From the NCBI RefSeq assembly GCF_023973825.1, contig NC_090122.1, forward strand, positions 1,358,130 through 1,422,129: a stretch of DNA of 64,000 nucleotides, given 5' to 3'. Each line of letters opens with the position of its first letter. Positions within the stretch are counted from its first letter, which is position 1. Positions 10,779-22,552 of this stretch are shown here, in pieces. The notes beneath the pieces were generated by a model. It worked only from the letters and a program-made list of their open reading frames with translations. It was not told where the DNA came from and made no database searches. The translations under genes were made by a program, and so were the position numbers. Source of the stretch: Plasmodium brasilianum. Lineage: Eukaryota; Apicomplexa; Aconoidasida; Haemosporida; Plasmodiidae.

Positions 10779-13754
10779 ATGTTAAATTCAACAAATAATA
10801 AGGAAAAGAAAGAGGCATTTATGGACCTTGACAATATTGATCTTAGTGAATACAACCATGTAATAAATAATTCCTACAGCTCGGACGAGGATGATGATGA
10901 GGAGGTTTCATCTTCCTGTGATAGTAATAACGATAACATAAATGATAATAATAATAATAATGATAAAATAAATGATAATAATAAAGATAATATAATTGAT
11001 AATCATAAAGATAATATAATTGATAATCATAAAGATAATATAATTGATAATCATAAAGATAATATTATTGATAATCATAAAGATAATATAAATGATAATG
11101 GTAATAATAACAATGATAATAGTAATAGTAATGATGATATTGTTGGGGCACGAACGAATAATGATAGCACTAAAAATAAAGCGGATATAACTTCGGACAG
11201 TGTATGTATAACTGTAAAGGGTAGTGATAAAACGTTTAATTCAAATGGCAATGAATGTGAAGAAAAAAGCAAAAACAAGGTGGACATCATCGGTGGTAGT
11301 AACAACTATGGTAGTAAGGATCCTTATGATGAAAAGAAGTCTACAGAAGAAGTGCATAGTAATGGGGTAAACATCAATGATGATAATAATAATATTAATA
11401 ATAGTAGTTGTAGTGGTAATAAGAACAACATCAACAGTAACAGTAATAATAAAAACAGTAACAATGACAGTAATAAAAAAAATAGCAATTGTAATTATAC
11501 AAGTAATAGCCGCAAGATGAGTGCCAATAGTTCGTATGCGTACGCCAGAATAAAGACGAATGACTGCAATAACAGTTTATATAAATGTAAGATTGAAAAG
11601 AATATAACTATAAAAAAACTGAAAAAAAGTTTGAACAAATTGTTAAATAATGAAGACGAATATAGAATAATATACAGGGGAAGATTATTAAAAGATGTGG
11701 AAACATTGTCAAAATATGATATAAAATTTAATGATATTTTATATGCAATTAAATTGAATAGGAAGAGGAGTGGAAATGATGCTGTGTTAGATTCAGGAAT
11801 AACAAGTTCACAACTAAGTACTATAGGAGATGAATATAATGATGTAGGAAAGTTATCACAAAATGATAATATATCTAAATTAATTTCATCTATGTTTGAT
11901 AATAGTGATTTTCTTAAATCTATCATGGATTCAAATAAACAATTACAGAAGTTAAGAGAAAAGAATTCTGATTTACATCATATGCTAAATGATTCCCAAG
12001 CTTTAAAACAATCTTTTGAAATGATTAAAAATCCTTCATTAATGAAAGAATTAATGAGAAATACGGATAGAGCTATAAGTAATATTGAAGCTATACCTGG
12101 TGGTTTTAACACTTTAAGAAGGATGTATCATAATATACAGGAACCTATGTATGCAGCTAATGATATATCAAATGAAAACAAAAAGAATAAAGTTAAGCAT
12201 TATGATTTAAACTCTTCGTCTCCTCCAACTAGTGAAGCTTTTCCTAATCCGTGGGCATCTAAAGATAATAATTCAAAAAATGGCAGAAATAGTTCAAATG
12301 ATTTAAACAAATATCTTTTCATGAATAATAGTCTTTTCAACAATACCAGCGATATTTTTAAAGCAAATAAGAAGAGTAACAGTAATGCTAATAAGGATGC
12401 TGATAGTAATGGTGGAGAAAGAGTTAGCTGGAACAGTAATAATAATGGGATTAATGGGATTAGCAATACGAATGGGAATAAAGACATTAATGGGAATAAC
12501 AGTATGAATGGTATTAACAATCTGTTAAAGTCGAATATTTTTGACATGCTCCAGAAATATCAAAACCCACTAATTAACAAAGCAGATAATACAAAAATTG
12601 AGAAAAAATCCTTTACTACTACTGATAATAAAGCAGTGGATAGCAAAAATTTGGAAAATAGTAAAAATTACCTGAACATGTTCAGCAATGGCCTCCCTAA
12701 CAGTGGACTTCCGAACAGTGGGTTGCTGAACAATGGGTTGCTGAACAATGGGTTGCTTAACAGTGGGCTGCTGAACAGTGCACGACTTAACAATGGGTTG
12801 ACGAACGGAGGTCCACCGAACTACGATCAGTTTAATAACAACCTGTTTAACAACATAGTAGACCAAAATAGGAGAAATGAAAATGCCGATGTAACGAATA
12901 TGTTAAATCAAATAATTTTAAATTTAAGTAAAAATATGAATGTAAATAATTCGGGATCTAATATGAACACATCCAGTGATATGTTGAACGGCATGAGTAT
13001 GTTAAACTCTATGAGCAATATTATGAATCCTCTTTATAACGATAATATTAATAATAATAATAATAAGGCTGAAAATACTGGTAGTAATGATAGCAGCAAG
13101 ACGCACATTAATACTGACCCAAGCTCAGATGTTCAAGGTGTTAACAATTGTGTAGAATTAATGCGTAACAGGAAAAATGCGAACGAATATTTAGATAGTA
13201 ATATAACTAGTGATAATTATAAGAATTGTCAGAATAAGGAAACGTTAGAAAAAGGAAATTGTTTTAATTTACTAACACACAATATTAATAAGGATACAAA
13301 TAGCATTTATAGTAACTCGATTTTAGAGAAAAACCGGTGTGATAATACTAATAATAAAAACTCGTCTCCTCTAAATATATCTACAAACAATCAAGTTAAT
13401 AACTTAAATATGGTAGACGACCCAGACTCCACAAAATTATCAATGCCCATTAGTATCACTACTGCTACGGGTTCAGCTAACACAACTTCTACTACTACTT
13501 CTACCACTGCTGCAACTAACACTGCTACTAATAACAATAATAATAATAATAACATTAGCACCAGTAGTAGCAGTAGTGGCATCGCACAGGAGCAGCTCTA
13601 TTTTCAAAAATTATATGAGGAACAGATAAACTCGTTAAAAGTAATGGGATTTACAGATACACAAAAATGTTTGAAGGCCCTAGTTGATGCCAAAGGAAAT
13701 ATAGATAGTGCGATCGATATATTAGTAAATGAGACCAACGAAAATGAAAATTAA
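10779..13754 (+). CDS. DSK2: Ubiquilin/DSK2-like ubiquitin-shuttle protein
   Basis: A single-exon protein of 991 residues. It has three recognisable parts separated by Asn-rich filler: a ubiquitin-like domain at about 252-332 (ending [20 protein letters not shown]), an STI1/ubiquilin region at about 365-457 ([20 protein letters not shown] and [14 protein letters not shown]), and a C-terminal UBA domain at about 940-988 ([20 protein letters not shown]). This layout defines ubiquilins, which carry ubiquitylated clients to the proteasome. Family members are usually 400-600 residues; the excess here is a 250-residue acidic Asn/Asp N-terminus and long Asn/Ser linkers. The frame extends upstream to a TTG at 10746, but the first ATG is 10779 and an in-frame stop lies upstream. 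Confidence 0.92.
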   Translation: MLNSTNNKEKKEAFMDLDNIDLSEYNHVINNSYSSDEDDDEEVSSSCDSNNDNINDNNNNNDKINDNNKDNIIDNHKDNIIDNHKDNIIDNHKDNIIDNHKDNINDNGNNNNDNSNSNDDIVGARTNNDSTKNKADITSDSVCITVKGSDKTFNSNGNECEEKSKNKVDIIGGSNNYGSKDPYDEKKSTEEVHSNGVNINDDNNNINNSSCSGNKNNINSNSNNKNSNNDSNKKNSNCNYTSNSRKMSANSSYAYARIKTNDCNNSLYKCKIEKNITIKKLKKSLNKLLNNEDEYRIIYRGRLLKDVETLSKYDIKFNDILYAIKLNRKRSGNDAVLDSGITSSQLSTIGDEYNDVGKLSQNDNISKLISSMFDNSDFLKSIMDSNKQLQKLREKNSDLHHMLNDSQALKQSFEMIKNPSLMKELMRNTDRAISNIEAIPGGFNTLRRMYHNIQEPMYAANDISNENKKNKVKHYDLNSSSPPTSEAFPNPWASKDNNSKNGRNSSNDLNKYLFMNNSLFNNTSDIFKANKKSNSNANKDADSNGGERVSWNSNNNGINGISNTNGNKDINGNNSMNGINNLLKSNIFDMLQKYQNPLINKADNTKIEKKSFTTTDNKAVDSKNLENSKNYLNMFSNGLPNSGLPNSGLLNNGLLNNGLLNSGLLNSARLNNGLTNGGPPNYDQFNNNLFNNIVDQNRRNENADVTNMLNQIILNLSKNMNVNNSGSNMNTSSDMLNGMSMLNSMSNIMNPLYNDNINNNNNKAENTGSNDSSKTHINTDPSSDVQGVNNCVELMRNRKNANEYLDSNITSDNYKNCQNKETLEKGNCFNLLTHNINKDTNSIYSNSILEKNRCDNTNNKNSSPLNISTNNQVNNLNMVDDPDSTKLSMPISITTATGSANTTSTTTSTTAATNTATNNNNNNNNISTSSSSSGIAQEQLYFQKLYEEQINSLKVMGFTDTQKCLKALVDAKGNIDSAIDILVNETNENEN
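10990..11100 (+). repeat. 24-bp coding repeat (DNHKDNII)
   Basis: About four near-identical in-frame copies of an 8-residue unit in the acidic N-terminal region of DSK2. Confidence 0.85.
12690..12800 (+). repeat. 15-bp coding repeat (NNGLL / NSGLP)
   Basis: Seven or eight in-frame 5-residue units between the STI1 and UBA regions of DSK2, varying between NSGLP, NNGLL and NSGLL. Confidence 0.85.
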
Positions 13755-13875
13755 GAAAAAAAAAAAAAAAAAAAAATTAGATACAAGCCTATGTACAGGA
13801 AAAATTACAAAGCCCATTTAGAGGTAGAAAATATATGTATATGAATTGCATCTGTATAGATATATGAGTATATGC

Positions 13876-13932
<57 letters not shown>

Positions 13933-14292
13933 GCATACTCTTCTTTCCATTTAACCAGTGTGAAGGTGCCACTTAGAGATTTAAAGAGTCCATTAAATTG
14001 TACCATTACTTATTCTTTATAGTTATTGGAGAGGGCTTTTTTACTCTTCAATATTTCTTTGTTCACTTTGCATTGTTCATTTTGCATTGCTCATTTTGCG
14101 TTGTTTATTTTTCTTTGTTAATTTTTTATTTTTTTTAACAAAAAAAAAAAAAAAAAAAAAAAATTTTTTTTTAAAGATTGTATTCCCAAAATTTGAAGTT
14201 TCATCATTCTCCTTAATTTATATCTTTTCATCTGAACCATTTGTAATTAATTTTTTCCATGTTTTAGTTTTTATATTATTACAAAGTGTCTT

Positions 14293-14323
<31 letters not shown>

Positions 14324-15768
14324 TTAAAAAAAAAAAAATTTTTTTATTTCAACGCGAATGAGCTTATACGTAAGTGTAGCGCACATGCATGTACTAAATA
14401 CGTACACTTTACATTGTAAGTATGTGAATACGTGAATGTGTGCATAATCGTGTATGTTTATACTACTTTAAGGAGCTCTTATTTTTTTCTTCTTTTCTAA
14501 TAAATGTGCATAATTTTTATGAAAGGAAAAATTAAAACTAAGAGTTAAAAGTTATGTAGTAGTTGAACCCGTTAGGTATTTGGATGTTACGAATCGAGGC
14601 ACTGTAATATTGTAAGATACAGTGAAATAGCAGAATGGAAAACACTTTTACATATTTATGTCTGAAATTTATATGAAAGAATAAAGTTCGGAATACGTAT
14701 ATTTTACACATGTGCACACATATATGGTAAGATTATAATTTTTAAAAATGACAATTTTGAAATGTTATACTATTTTTGCATGATGCAGAAAATGGAAAGG
14801 CAAACGTGGAGGAAGTAGGGGTAGTGGAGCAGGTGAAGTGAAGGGGGAGTCAACGAATTGAACGAAATGGAAAAAATCAAAAAAGATAAAAAAACGAAAA
14901 ATGTTATAGTATTTCTCATTTTACATTGATAAATAACGTTTCTGGTATAAGAAGGTGAAAACCAAGGTAGACGATCATATTTTAAGCCGAAGGAATTAAA
15001 TGAACAATGGATTGTATGTGAAGGACGATAAATGAAGGATAGTGTATGAAGAAGGGGGGAAAATAAAAAGTAGTTCATAGTTTTAACTTTTTTTTTTTTT
15101 TTTTTTTTTTTATTATTCTCACGTTCTGAAGTTTTTGCAGTTTGTATGTATGTATGTATATCTACGCATAAGTTTATTTAATTTGGGGCTCTTCAAAATG
15201 GTGTATAAGAATATGGCTGTTTTGTAATTAAATTAGCATAAAATACCACGGAAAAAGCAAAAAAATGGGGTAAAAAATGAGGTAAAAATGAAGCTAAAAA
15301 TGAAGCAAAAAATGGGGTAATAAATAAAGGAATATATAAAAAAAGGAACACCATTTAGTTGCTCAGCTTTTTATGTGGTATTTTTAAAAAAGAGCGTCCC
15401 TTAATAAAACAACGCTGTATGAGTTTCGAATTTTAGTGCATATGTAATATTTGTTGTTACGCGCTCCTCAACATAATAAACATCATGATGAGTAGTGGTA
15501 AATTTTGAAAAGTACGTATTACGTATAGATCATTTTGTTAACATATTTTATTTGATTAGCGCCTTACAAAAAGCGCTAATCTTCCAAATTGTAAAGCCTT
15601 TTTTTTTTTTTTTTTTTTTTAAATGTTTAAATTTAATTTGTGTATGTTGGAATTATGTTCAATTGCGTATTAATACTTATGTATGTGCATATCGTGTATA
15701 TATTTTGTATGCATCGTACATGTATTGCGTGTATGTATATCTATGTAGTATGCATGTGTGTTTATCCA
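13755..15768. other. Convergent intergenic region
   Basis: 3' flanks of DSK2 and the RRM-RING gene. A poly-A run follows the DSK2 stop, an AT dinucleotide run lies near 13880-13922, and there are poly-T and poly-A runs near 14140-14170 and 15090-15112. GGGGTAAAAAATGAGGTAAAA-type short repeats occur near 15265-15320. No gene is supportable. Confidence 0.65.
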
Positions 15769-18700
15769 TCACGTGATACTAAACTTGCACGACAAGGAAT
15801 GACTGAAGTAGTGGTGCTGTGAACCAATCCATTTACAAGATTCTTTTTGACACCTAACTTTAATATTAGAATGAATTTTATATAGCAAGGCCATAGCTCC
15901 TTTCGAATTTTTGTCGATTTTTATAATTCCATGAGAAAAATGTAAAAAGCAGTTAGGACATTTTACCCTCTCTTGATCTAATTCATGGTTCATAATATAA
16001 TTCCTTAAGCAGTCAGAACAGCTGGAAGCATAACAACAAGGAAATAATAATGGTTCATAAGCTAAATTTATTTTACAAATGATACAAATAAATTCTTCTA
16101 CATTTATAAGGAGAATAGAGGAAGGAATTTTAAAGGGTACATCTTTTTCTTTTTTTGAATAAGAATCTTTTTTTGCCCATGTGGCTCTAACTCTACTACC
16201 TCTAATACGAACGATACCAGAGCTAGTTGCATTTAATGTTCTCTGTGCTTCTATATTAGTTGAAAAACGAACAAAAGCATATCCAGAAGTTGCTGTCCAT
16301 TCCTTATTAGGATGTCTAGATTTTTTATCACATACAACCATAGTTAAATCTACATGTCCATATTTGCTAAAAACAGCCATTAAATCTTTACGAGTAGTAT
16401 TTGGAGGGACATTAACAATTAAGGTAAATTTAGCACTAGTGGACAAGTTTTTATTCGCACTGTCTAAACAAGAATTTATATTAGGGTGGTTTCTGTTACT
16501 GTTTGCGGATGAGCAGTCAAAGTAGCTCAACATAGAATTGCCAAATGCAACTCCATCTCCAAATCCATCGCCGTCATAATCATCATCATAATTACAATCA
16601 TTATAATTGTCACCATAATCAATATCTACACATTCAACATCATAGTTAACATCATAGTTAACATCATAGTTAACATCATAGTTAACATCATAGTCAACAT
16701 CATAGTCAGCATCATAGTCAACATCATAATTAGCACAATCATAACTAACACCATTGCATTTAAAGCCATTACAATCAGTAGTATTATGGACCGTATTCCT
16801 TTCATTCCTCCCTTCTTCTGAAAAAGGGGTATTGTAATATTCGTTTTCATATTCTTCCGGATGAACCCCACTTCTAAATTTTAGTGTGTCACCTGCAAGA
16901 GTGTTTATAAAGCTTTCATTCCTATTGTTCAAGGGGCGTATTAAATTATGTGAGTTTAGAATTTGATTCATTTGATATATTTGATGTTTTTCGCTCTCCT
17001 TATTTTTGCCGCTAACATTTTGAGCGCTGTTTAGACATGTAGGATTGCCTCTATCTAGGCCTCTGGTACTGTTTAGGTATACAGAGTTACTGCCCATATT
17101 CACTATATCGTTGGTCATCCCCGCTAATTCGTTACCTGAGGAGCATCCCTTAAAATCTTGCTCATCATTTTTTTCCAAAACTGTGTTTTCATTTAAATTG
17201 CTTTGAAGTGTCAAAGTGGCACTATTTAGAATGTCTAAATTGGTAAAATATTTTAGTAAATTTATATAATTAATATTATCATTAAGTGCCATAGAGGAAT
17301 AATCTGAACCTTTTTCAAGACTCAACAACTTTGGATCGTTCATGCTACTAGCCATTTTGTTAAATGTAAATTTTTTCGTGTTGTCAAAATTTTCATCAGT
17401 ATTATTTACATCTCCACTTTGGTTAATAAGGAAATTTCCTAATATTTCATTTTGTATGTAATTATATTTCTTTTTATTACAATTTTCATCAGGGCTATAT
17501 GTGCCGTCTTCCCATGCTAGAGTCTTTGAATAAGTGTTTCTAATACACAAGGAAGGATGGGTTGTATAGTCATATAATGTCTCTCTTTTTGATGTCAATA
17601 AGCTGTTCCCTAATATTTTCATTCCTTCATCTCTTATGCTCTCATTATCTTTCTTCTCATATATATTATTATTTGTAAAAATATTATCTCTTGAAGGTTC
17701 ATTTGGGTCATATGGCAGTAAAGGGTCACCACTACTATATGCCTCAACCGTCATTGCGGAATGAGTATGTGTTTGGTTTGGTTCCAAACAAAGGGTAAAC
17801 AGATCCTTTCTATCTTCCTTTTCCACATATAATACTTTATTCTTTTTTAAATCGAAAAAGTAGTTGTCATCCAGCACATCATTCAAAGGTTCGTCCAAAG
17901 GTTCGTCCAAAGGTTCGTCCAAAGGTTCGTCCAAAGGTTCATCCAAAGGTTCATCCAACTTTTCGTTCAAAGGTTCGTCCAAAGGTTCATCCAAATTTTC
18001 GTTCAATGTTTCGTTTTCCACCACGTTTACAAATGCTTCTCCCCAAACGCCATCTAATCTTTCCTGTCCTCTCCCCCCCTTTTCATATAGATTTTTTTCA
18101 AGACTATAATTGCCTTCAAAAATGCCCAGGGGTTCATAAAAGGTATCATACGAATATTCAGGTTTATATACAGTATTTATACGAGTTGACATGCTCATCT
18201 CATTTAATAAGATATCTTCATTAATATTAATTTTTTTTTTCCCCTCTTCAAAAGTGTTCAACTTAGTTATGTAACGGCTATTCAATTTTCTTGTATTAGA
18301 TCCCCCCGAATTAGTCGCTTTTAACACTTTTCCAAAATTTTTCTTTGAGTTACTCTTAAATAAAAGATCTTCCTGTTCACTCATTATATTGTGTTTACTA
18401 ATAACATTATTATCCACGTTACAGTACTTGGCTTCATACATCTCTGTACTTATCTTTTCTAGTTTTTCCGCATCGAAATGAGTTTCGTTTTTGTATTCAT
18501 TAAAGGTTGACCTATCACACTTGATGTCATTCTTATTTTCACTAGGGAGCAGGGGGCTCATTCGATGCTTTCCCTCTAATACATAGCCCTGCTTTCCGCT
18601 ATCCACACAGGTGGTAGTTCTATTTCCTCTGTTATCGTTATTGCAGTTTTGGTCGTTTATGCTTGCCCTCGTGTGATTGTCTTTTTCTCTAATGGCAGAG

Positions 18701-19098
18701 TAGATATTATTATCACTGAGGGCACTGCTACCAAAAGTTATATAATCATTCCATCCTTTCGAATTATGCAAAGCAAAATGATCATTGATGGGAGTATTTC
18801 CTCCATTTATATCTCCTAGCTGGGATACACTACTCACCATTATCTCATTGTCTTCTCCATATCCTGTATGGGGGTAATTCAAATCATAGTTAATACCACT
18901 AAATGGACTTAAGAAATTTTGAAGAGATTTTCCGGAACATCTGAAAGAGTCTATATCTGTTGAAACACTAGCTAGTTTTACCCCGTCCAAATTTATCCCT
19001 TTGTTTTCGTAAAATAAATCATTATATGAACTACTAGTGTTTATTTTATTATCTTCTAAATAGGTTTCATTATTATCATTATGCACCCTTCTTTGCAT
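15769..19098 (-). CDS. RRM plus RING-finger protein (putative RNA-binding E3 ligase)
   Basis: A single-exon protein of 1109 residues. About 880 N-terminal residues are low complexity and Asn/Glu/Asp-rich, with two tandem repeats. An RNA-recognition motif lies at about 884-975, with FTLIVNVPP as RNP2-like and SGYAFVRFST as the RNP1-like core. A RING-type zinc finger follows at about 1004-1053: CIIC, a CCYASSCSDC block, then CPNC. The last 30 residues, CQKESCKWIG through H to a final C, look like one TRAF-type zinc finger. Such a combination predicts a ubiquitin ligase that acts on or with RNA; target and location are unknown. The ATG at 19098 opens the frame. Confidence 0.85.
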   Translation of the reverse strand: MQRRVHNDNNETYLEDNKINTSSSYNDLFYENKGINLDGVKLASVSTDIDSFRCSGKSLQNFLSPFSGINYDLNYPHTGYGEDNEIMVSSVSQLGDINGGNTPINDHFALHNSKGWNDYITFGSSALSDNNIYSAIREKDNHTRASINDQNCNNDNRGNRTTTCVDSGKQGYVLEGKHRMSPLLPSENKNDIKCDRSTFNEYKNETHFDAEKLEKISTEMYEAKYCNVDNNVISKHNIMSEQEDLLFKSNSKKNFGKVLKATNSGGSNTRKLNSRYITKLNTFEEGKKKININEDILLNEMSMSTRINTVYKPEYSYDTFYEPLGIFEGNYSLEKNLYEKGGRGQERLDGVWGEAFVNVVENETLNENLDEPLDEPLNEKLDEPLDEPLDEPLDEPLDEPLDEPLNDVLDDNYFFDLKKNKVLYVEKEDRKDLFTLCLEPNQTHTHSAMTVEAYSSGDPLLPYDPNEPSRDNIFTNNNIYEKKDNESIRDEGMKILGNSLLTSKRETLYDYTTHPSLCIRNTYSKTLAWEDGTYSPDENCNKKKYNYIQNEILGNFLINQSGDVNNTDENFDNTKKFTFNKMASSMNDPKLLSLEKGSDYSSMALNDNINYINLLKYFTNLDILNSATLTLQSNLNENTVLEKNDEQDFKGCSSGNELAGMTNDIVNMGSNSVYLNSTRGLDRGNPTCLNSAQNVSGKNKESEKHQIYQMNQILNSHNLIRPLNNRNESFINTLAGDTLKFRSGVHPEEYENEYYNTPFSEEGRNERNTVHNTTDCNGFKCNGVSYDCANYDVDYDADYDVDYDVNYDVNYDVNYDVNYDVECVDIDYGDNYNDCNYDDDYDGDGFGDGVAFGNSMLSYFDCSSANSNRNHPNINSCLDSANKNLSTSAKFTLIVNVPPNTTRKDLMAVFSKYGHVDLTMVVCDKKSRHPNKEWTATSGYAFVRFSTNIEAQRTLNATSSGIVRIRGSRVRATWAKKDSYSKKEKDVPFKIPSSILLINVEEFICIICKINLAYEPLLFPCCYASSCSDCLRNYIMNHELDQERVKCPNCFLHFSHGIIKIDKNSKGAMALLYKIHSNIKVRCQKESCKWIGSQHHYFSHSLSCKFSIT
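16630..16735 (-). repeat. 12-bp coding repeat (DYDV / NYDV)
   Basis: About eight in-frame 4-residue units, Asp-Tyr-Asp-Val then Asn-Tyr-Asp-Val, just before the RRM of the RRM-RING protein. Confidence 0.88.
17870..18005 (-). repeat. 12-bp coding repeat (EPLD / EPLN)
   Basis: About eleven in-frame copies of a 4-residue acidic unit in the N-terminal low-complexity part of the RRM-RING protein. Confidence 0.9.
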
Positions 19099-19469
19099 TT
19101 TTCACCTTGCATGTTCGTGTCAAAAAGTATAAACTATGCTTTAAAAATGAGTGAGCAATGAGAAATTACGTAAGGATAAGCAGACAAGGATAAAAAGGTA
19201 AGGACAAAAAGGAAAGGAAAATTCAAAACGCAAAAACAAATGTAAATAATGGAAGCAATAACCAAAGGAATGACAAAAAAAAAAAAAAGAAAAAAAATGT
19301 ACTCAATAGTGTGCTTCACTTAATACTTCTTTATTTGTATCTTCAAAAATAATGAAAATAAAAAAAAAAAAGTCGTAAGAAATTTCAAAAAAAAGGTAAC
19401 TATGAAAATGTACTTTAATCTATTGCCATTCGATTAGATATGTGTCATGCTTCAATTATATTTAATATA

Positions 19470-19500
<31 letters not shown>

Positions 19501-20401
19501 AAAAAAATGCATCCAATAAATACTTGCGCTACAACCTATTAGGAACCATTCTTGAGAGTTATTAAGTTGTATAACTACTTTTCTTTTATTTTTTTTTAAA
19601 AAGCGGAGTATAAGTAATGTTAAAATAGTTTACCTAAGTAAAAGAAAAAAGTAATAGAAGGCGAAAAGAAGAAAAGAGAGGTATACAGGTAGAAAGGAAG
19701 ACCCATACACAGATAGACATAAAAAAAAAAAAAATATAATAATCAATTAGCATGTGGTTATATTACGTCACGTAAAAGGCTGTAAAAGATAAAATTAAAC
19801 TGCAGAATGCAAATAAGACAGCTTTCAAAAAAAAAAAAAAAAAAAAAAGTTTGTCTAAAATTGGTTCTTGATGTAACACTAATCCAATAAATGTAAGCAG
19901 AAGCTAAATTTTGCTTCTATTCATATTTAAACAAACAGAAAGGACGTAGTTGTAGATGTATATATAAATGTAAATGTAAAGAGGTTAAAAATTAAGCTGA
20001 ATAAATGAAAAATTACTTAAGCAGAAGTGATACTAAACAACGCCAAACGAATATTCTTATTGTACACACATCAGTATTTTATCATAGGTCAGGAAAGAAG
20101 CGCGAGAAAACATTCGAAAGAGGGACACATACGCATATATATATATTTATGTATATATGTACGTATGACTGCACGTGCAATAGTGAGGAGCTGAGCGTTC
20201 TCCTTACTTTTTATACATTCATTTCTCAGGCAAACTAGTCCTAAATGAGGTGCATCGAAAATGTTAGAAGTAAAAAAAGGGGGAAATTATATTCTACTTC
20301 TTCATGTCAAATAAGAAAACAAATATAAATTTAAAATACAATCATAGGGTAGAACATAAATAACAGTAATTATAAACCATCTATATATTATTCTTATATT
20401 T

Positions 20402-20436
<35 letters not shown>

Positions 20437-22422
20437 AACAGGTAAAAGTATATTTTATAATAAATCACATGAACCTTGCAAAAAAGAATCTTATTATAAC
20501 TTGACGTCATGGTAGAATTTGTTTTAAAAATGAAAAAAAAAAATTGTTCCCTAGTTTTCTAACAGAGAAATGTTTATTCTTCAATTAAATATGTTTTTTT
20601 TTTCTTAGCCCATGTAAAGATAAAAAATGAAAAAGAAAATTGATCCTAAGGCTTGCGAAATGGATAGCAACGGAGGTAGTTACACACCCATAAGAAGAAT
20701 AAAATAATAAAAAAAAAAAAAAAGGTAAAAATGGAAAAAAGGCAAAAACGCCACTTCATAAATCGAATTTTTTCTGACGCATCAGTATAAATCATTCCCA
20801 CACATAATTATATATATATATATATCTATATATATATATATATTTATATCTATATATATATATATATATATTACGCTCGTTGCAGGATAACATGTATTAC
20901 CATTTTGATTTTATTCCCGCATTTTTGGTGCCTGTCCAGCTACGTTTTATTAAAAAAATGTTACTTATCCATTCGTTTATTCATTTATATATGGGGATAG
21001 CTGCATTTTAGTAATGGGCACATACAAAAATGTACTATACATTTCTGTTTTTGTCTTTAATTTATTACATTTCATAAATTTTATTTAATTCATTATTATT
21101 TTTTTTTTATTCTTAAGAACTACAATTTCACATGCCTCTTTTTAAGCCTCTTTTTTGTTATCTTATTTTTGAAAAAAAAAAGATGGTAATCTTTTCCAAT
21201 ATAAATCTTTTAATTAACGAACGAGCTTAAACTATAAATAATCCTTTTCAAGATATTTTTATTTCTAATTATTTTGCTTAAACTGTTTTAAGGTGTGCAG
21301 CTAGCTACTACGGGTGAGTAGTATGTAGCGTATATATATATTTACATATACGCATGTGTGAGTTCATATTTTTATTTTTCCTTTTTCATATCCCAAATAA
21401 ATAATAACAAAAACTTAAGTTCGAAGGAGATTTACTGATCTTGTACATGTTTGTTATGTGCTTATTGAAGTTGCAAAAAAAAAAAAAAATGAAAAAATGG
21501 AAAAAAAGAAAAGAAAAAAAAAAAATAGTACATTAAATAAAAATAAATGCAAAAATAAATAAAAAAAAAAAAAAAAAAAAAGGATAACAATTACTATAAA
21601 TAATGCATAATAAATTTATTTCACAAGGGAATTTGCACTACAAATATGTGAAGTCGGCCATGTGTGAAATTTGTGAGTGAACAAAAAGGGGTACCAACTC
21701 TGTGTTGACAGCATGGTACATTACGTACGTGTACAAACATTTGTAAATAAGGGAGTATATATAAATGCGCATGTATATGTAAATAATTGTGCATATGTAT
21801 ATGTGTATATATGTGTGTATATATGTGTGTATATATGTGTGTATATATGTGTGTATATATGTGTGTATATATGTGCGTATATATATGTGTATATATGTGT
21901 GTATATATATGTGTATATATATATGTATATACATCCTAAATAGTAAGGCTAAAGGTGTGCATTTTAATTGTAGCTATTAATTCGTTTAACGTTAAAATAT
22001 TTTATGTTATATTCTTTAGGACAGACAAACATTGAAGTAGTCCTGTAGTCCTCTCAGCCAAGTGGTATTATGTACATATGCATAGTTAAACATTCTTTAT
22101 ATATAAAATAAAATTACTGCATTATACATATATTCTGCCCCTTGCAATATATATTTTTTTTTAATTTCCATTATTGATTCATATAAGTATATATTATATT
22201 AATACGTTTTATTATAAAAGATATGCAACAAGTAACATTGTCGAGTATCAGATACTGCTTGGGATGTGTCCTATGGGGCATAGAACAAACAACACAGTTA
22301 TGTTAAACACATATAGAGAACACGTACTACATTCGTGTTGGAGTATTACTAATTTGAAAATGCAAATGCTTTCGAGAAATAATTCTGCACTTGTACACGC
22401 GCGCACACGCATATGTATATAC

Positions 22423-22488
<66 letters not shown>

Positions 22489-22552
22489 TCAATGAATGAT
22501 ACACATACGTGCATACATACATGTATTCACAGTGTAACACATGTACGCAAGT
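19099..22552. other. Intergenic region between RRM-RING gene and CCT1
   Basis: Contains poly-A/T runs (for example 19470-19497, 20406-20432, 21560-21580), AT tracts near 20810-20870 and 22435-22487, and a GTGTGTATATAT array. A 77-codon ORF at 20005-20238 and the palindrome TGCACGTGCA near 20171 lie here, but neither is convincing as a gene or a proven site. The left part should hold the RRM-RING promoter and the right end the CCT1 3' UTR. Confidence 0.6.
21790..21935. repeat. 12-bp GTGTGTATATAT tandem repeat
   Basis: About ten copies of a 12-bp GT/AT unit. It is open in all three forward frames and produces Tyr/Ile/Val/Cys reading frames without biological meaning. Confidence 0.88.

Noticed and set aside
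20171..20180. TGCACGTGCA as an ApiAP2 site
   Set aside because: A single 10-bp site of this kind is expected by chance in 64 kb, and there is no supporting gene context.
20005..20238. 77-codon ORF on the + strand
   Set aside because: Its middle derives from an AT/ATG repeat, and no family, splice pattern or conservation clue was seen.
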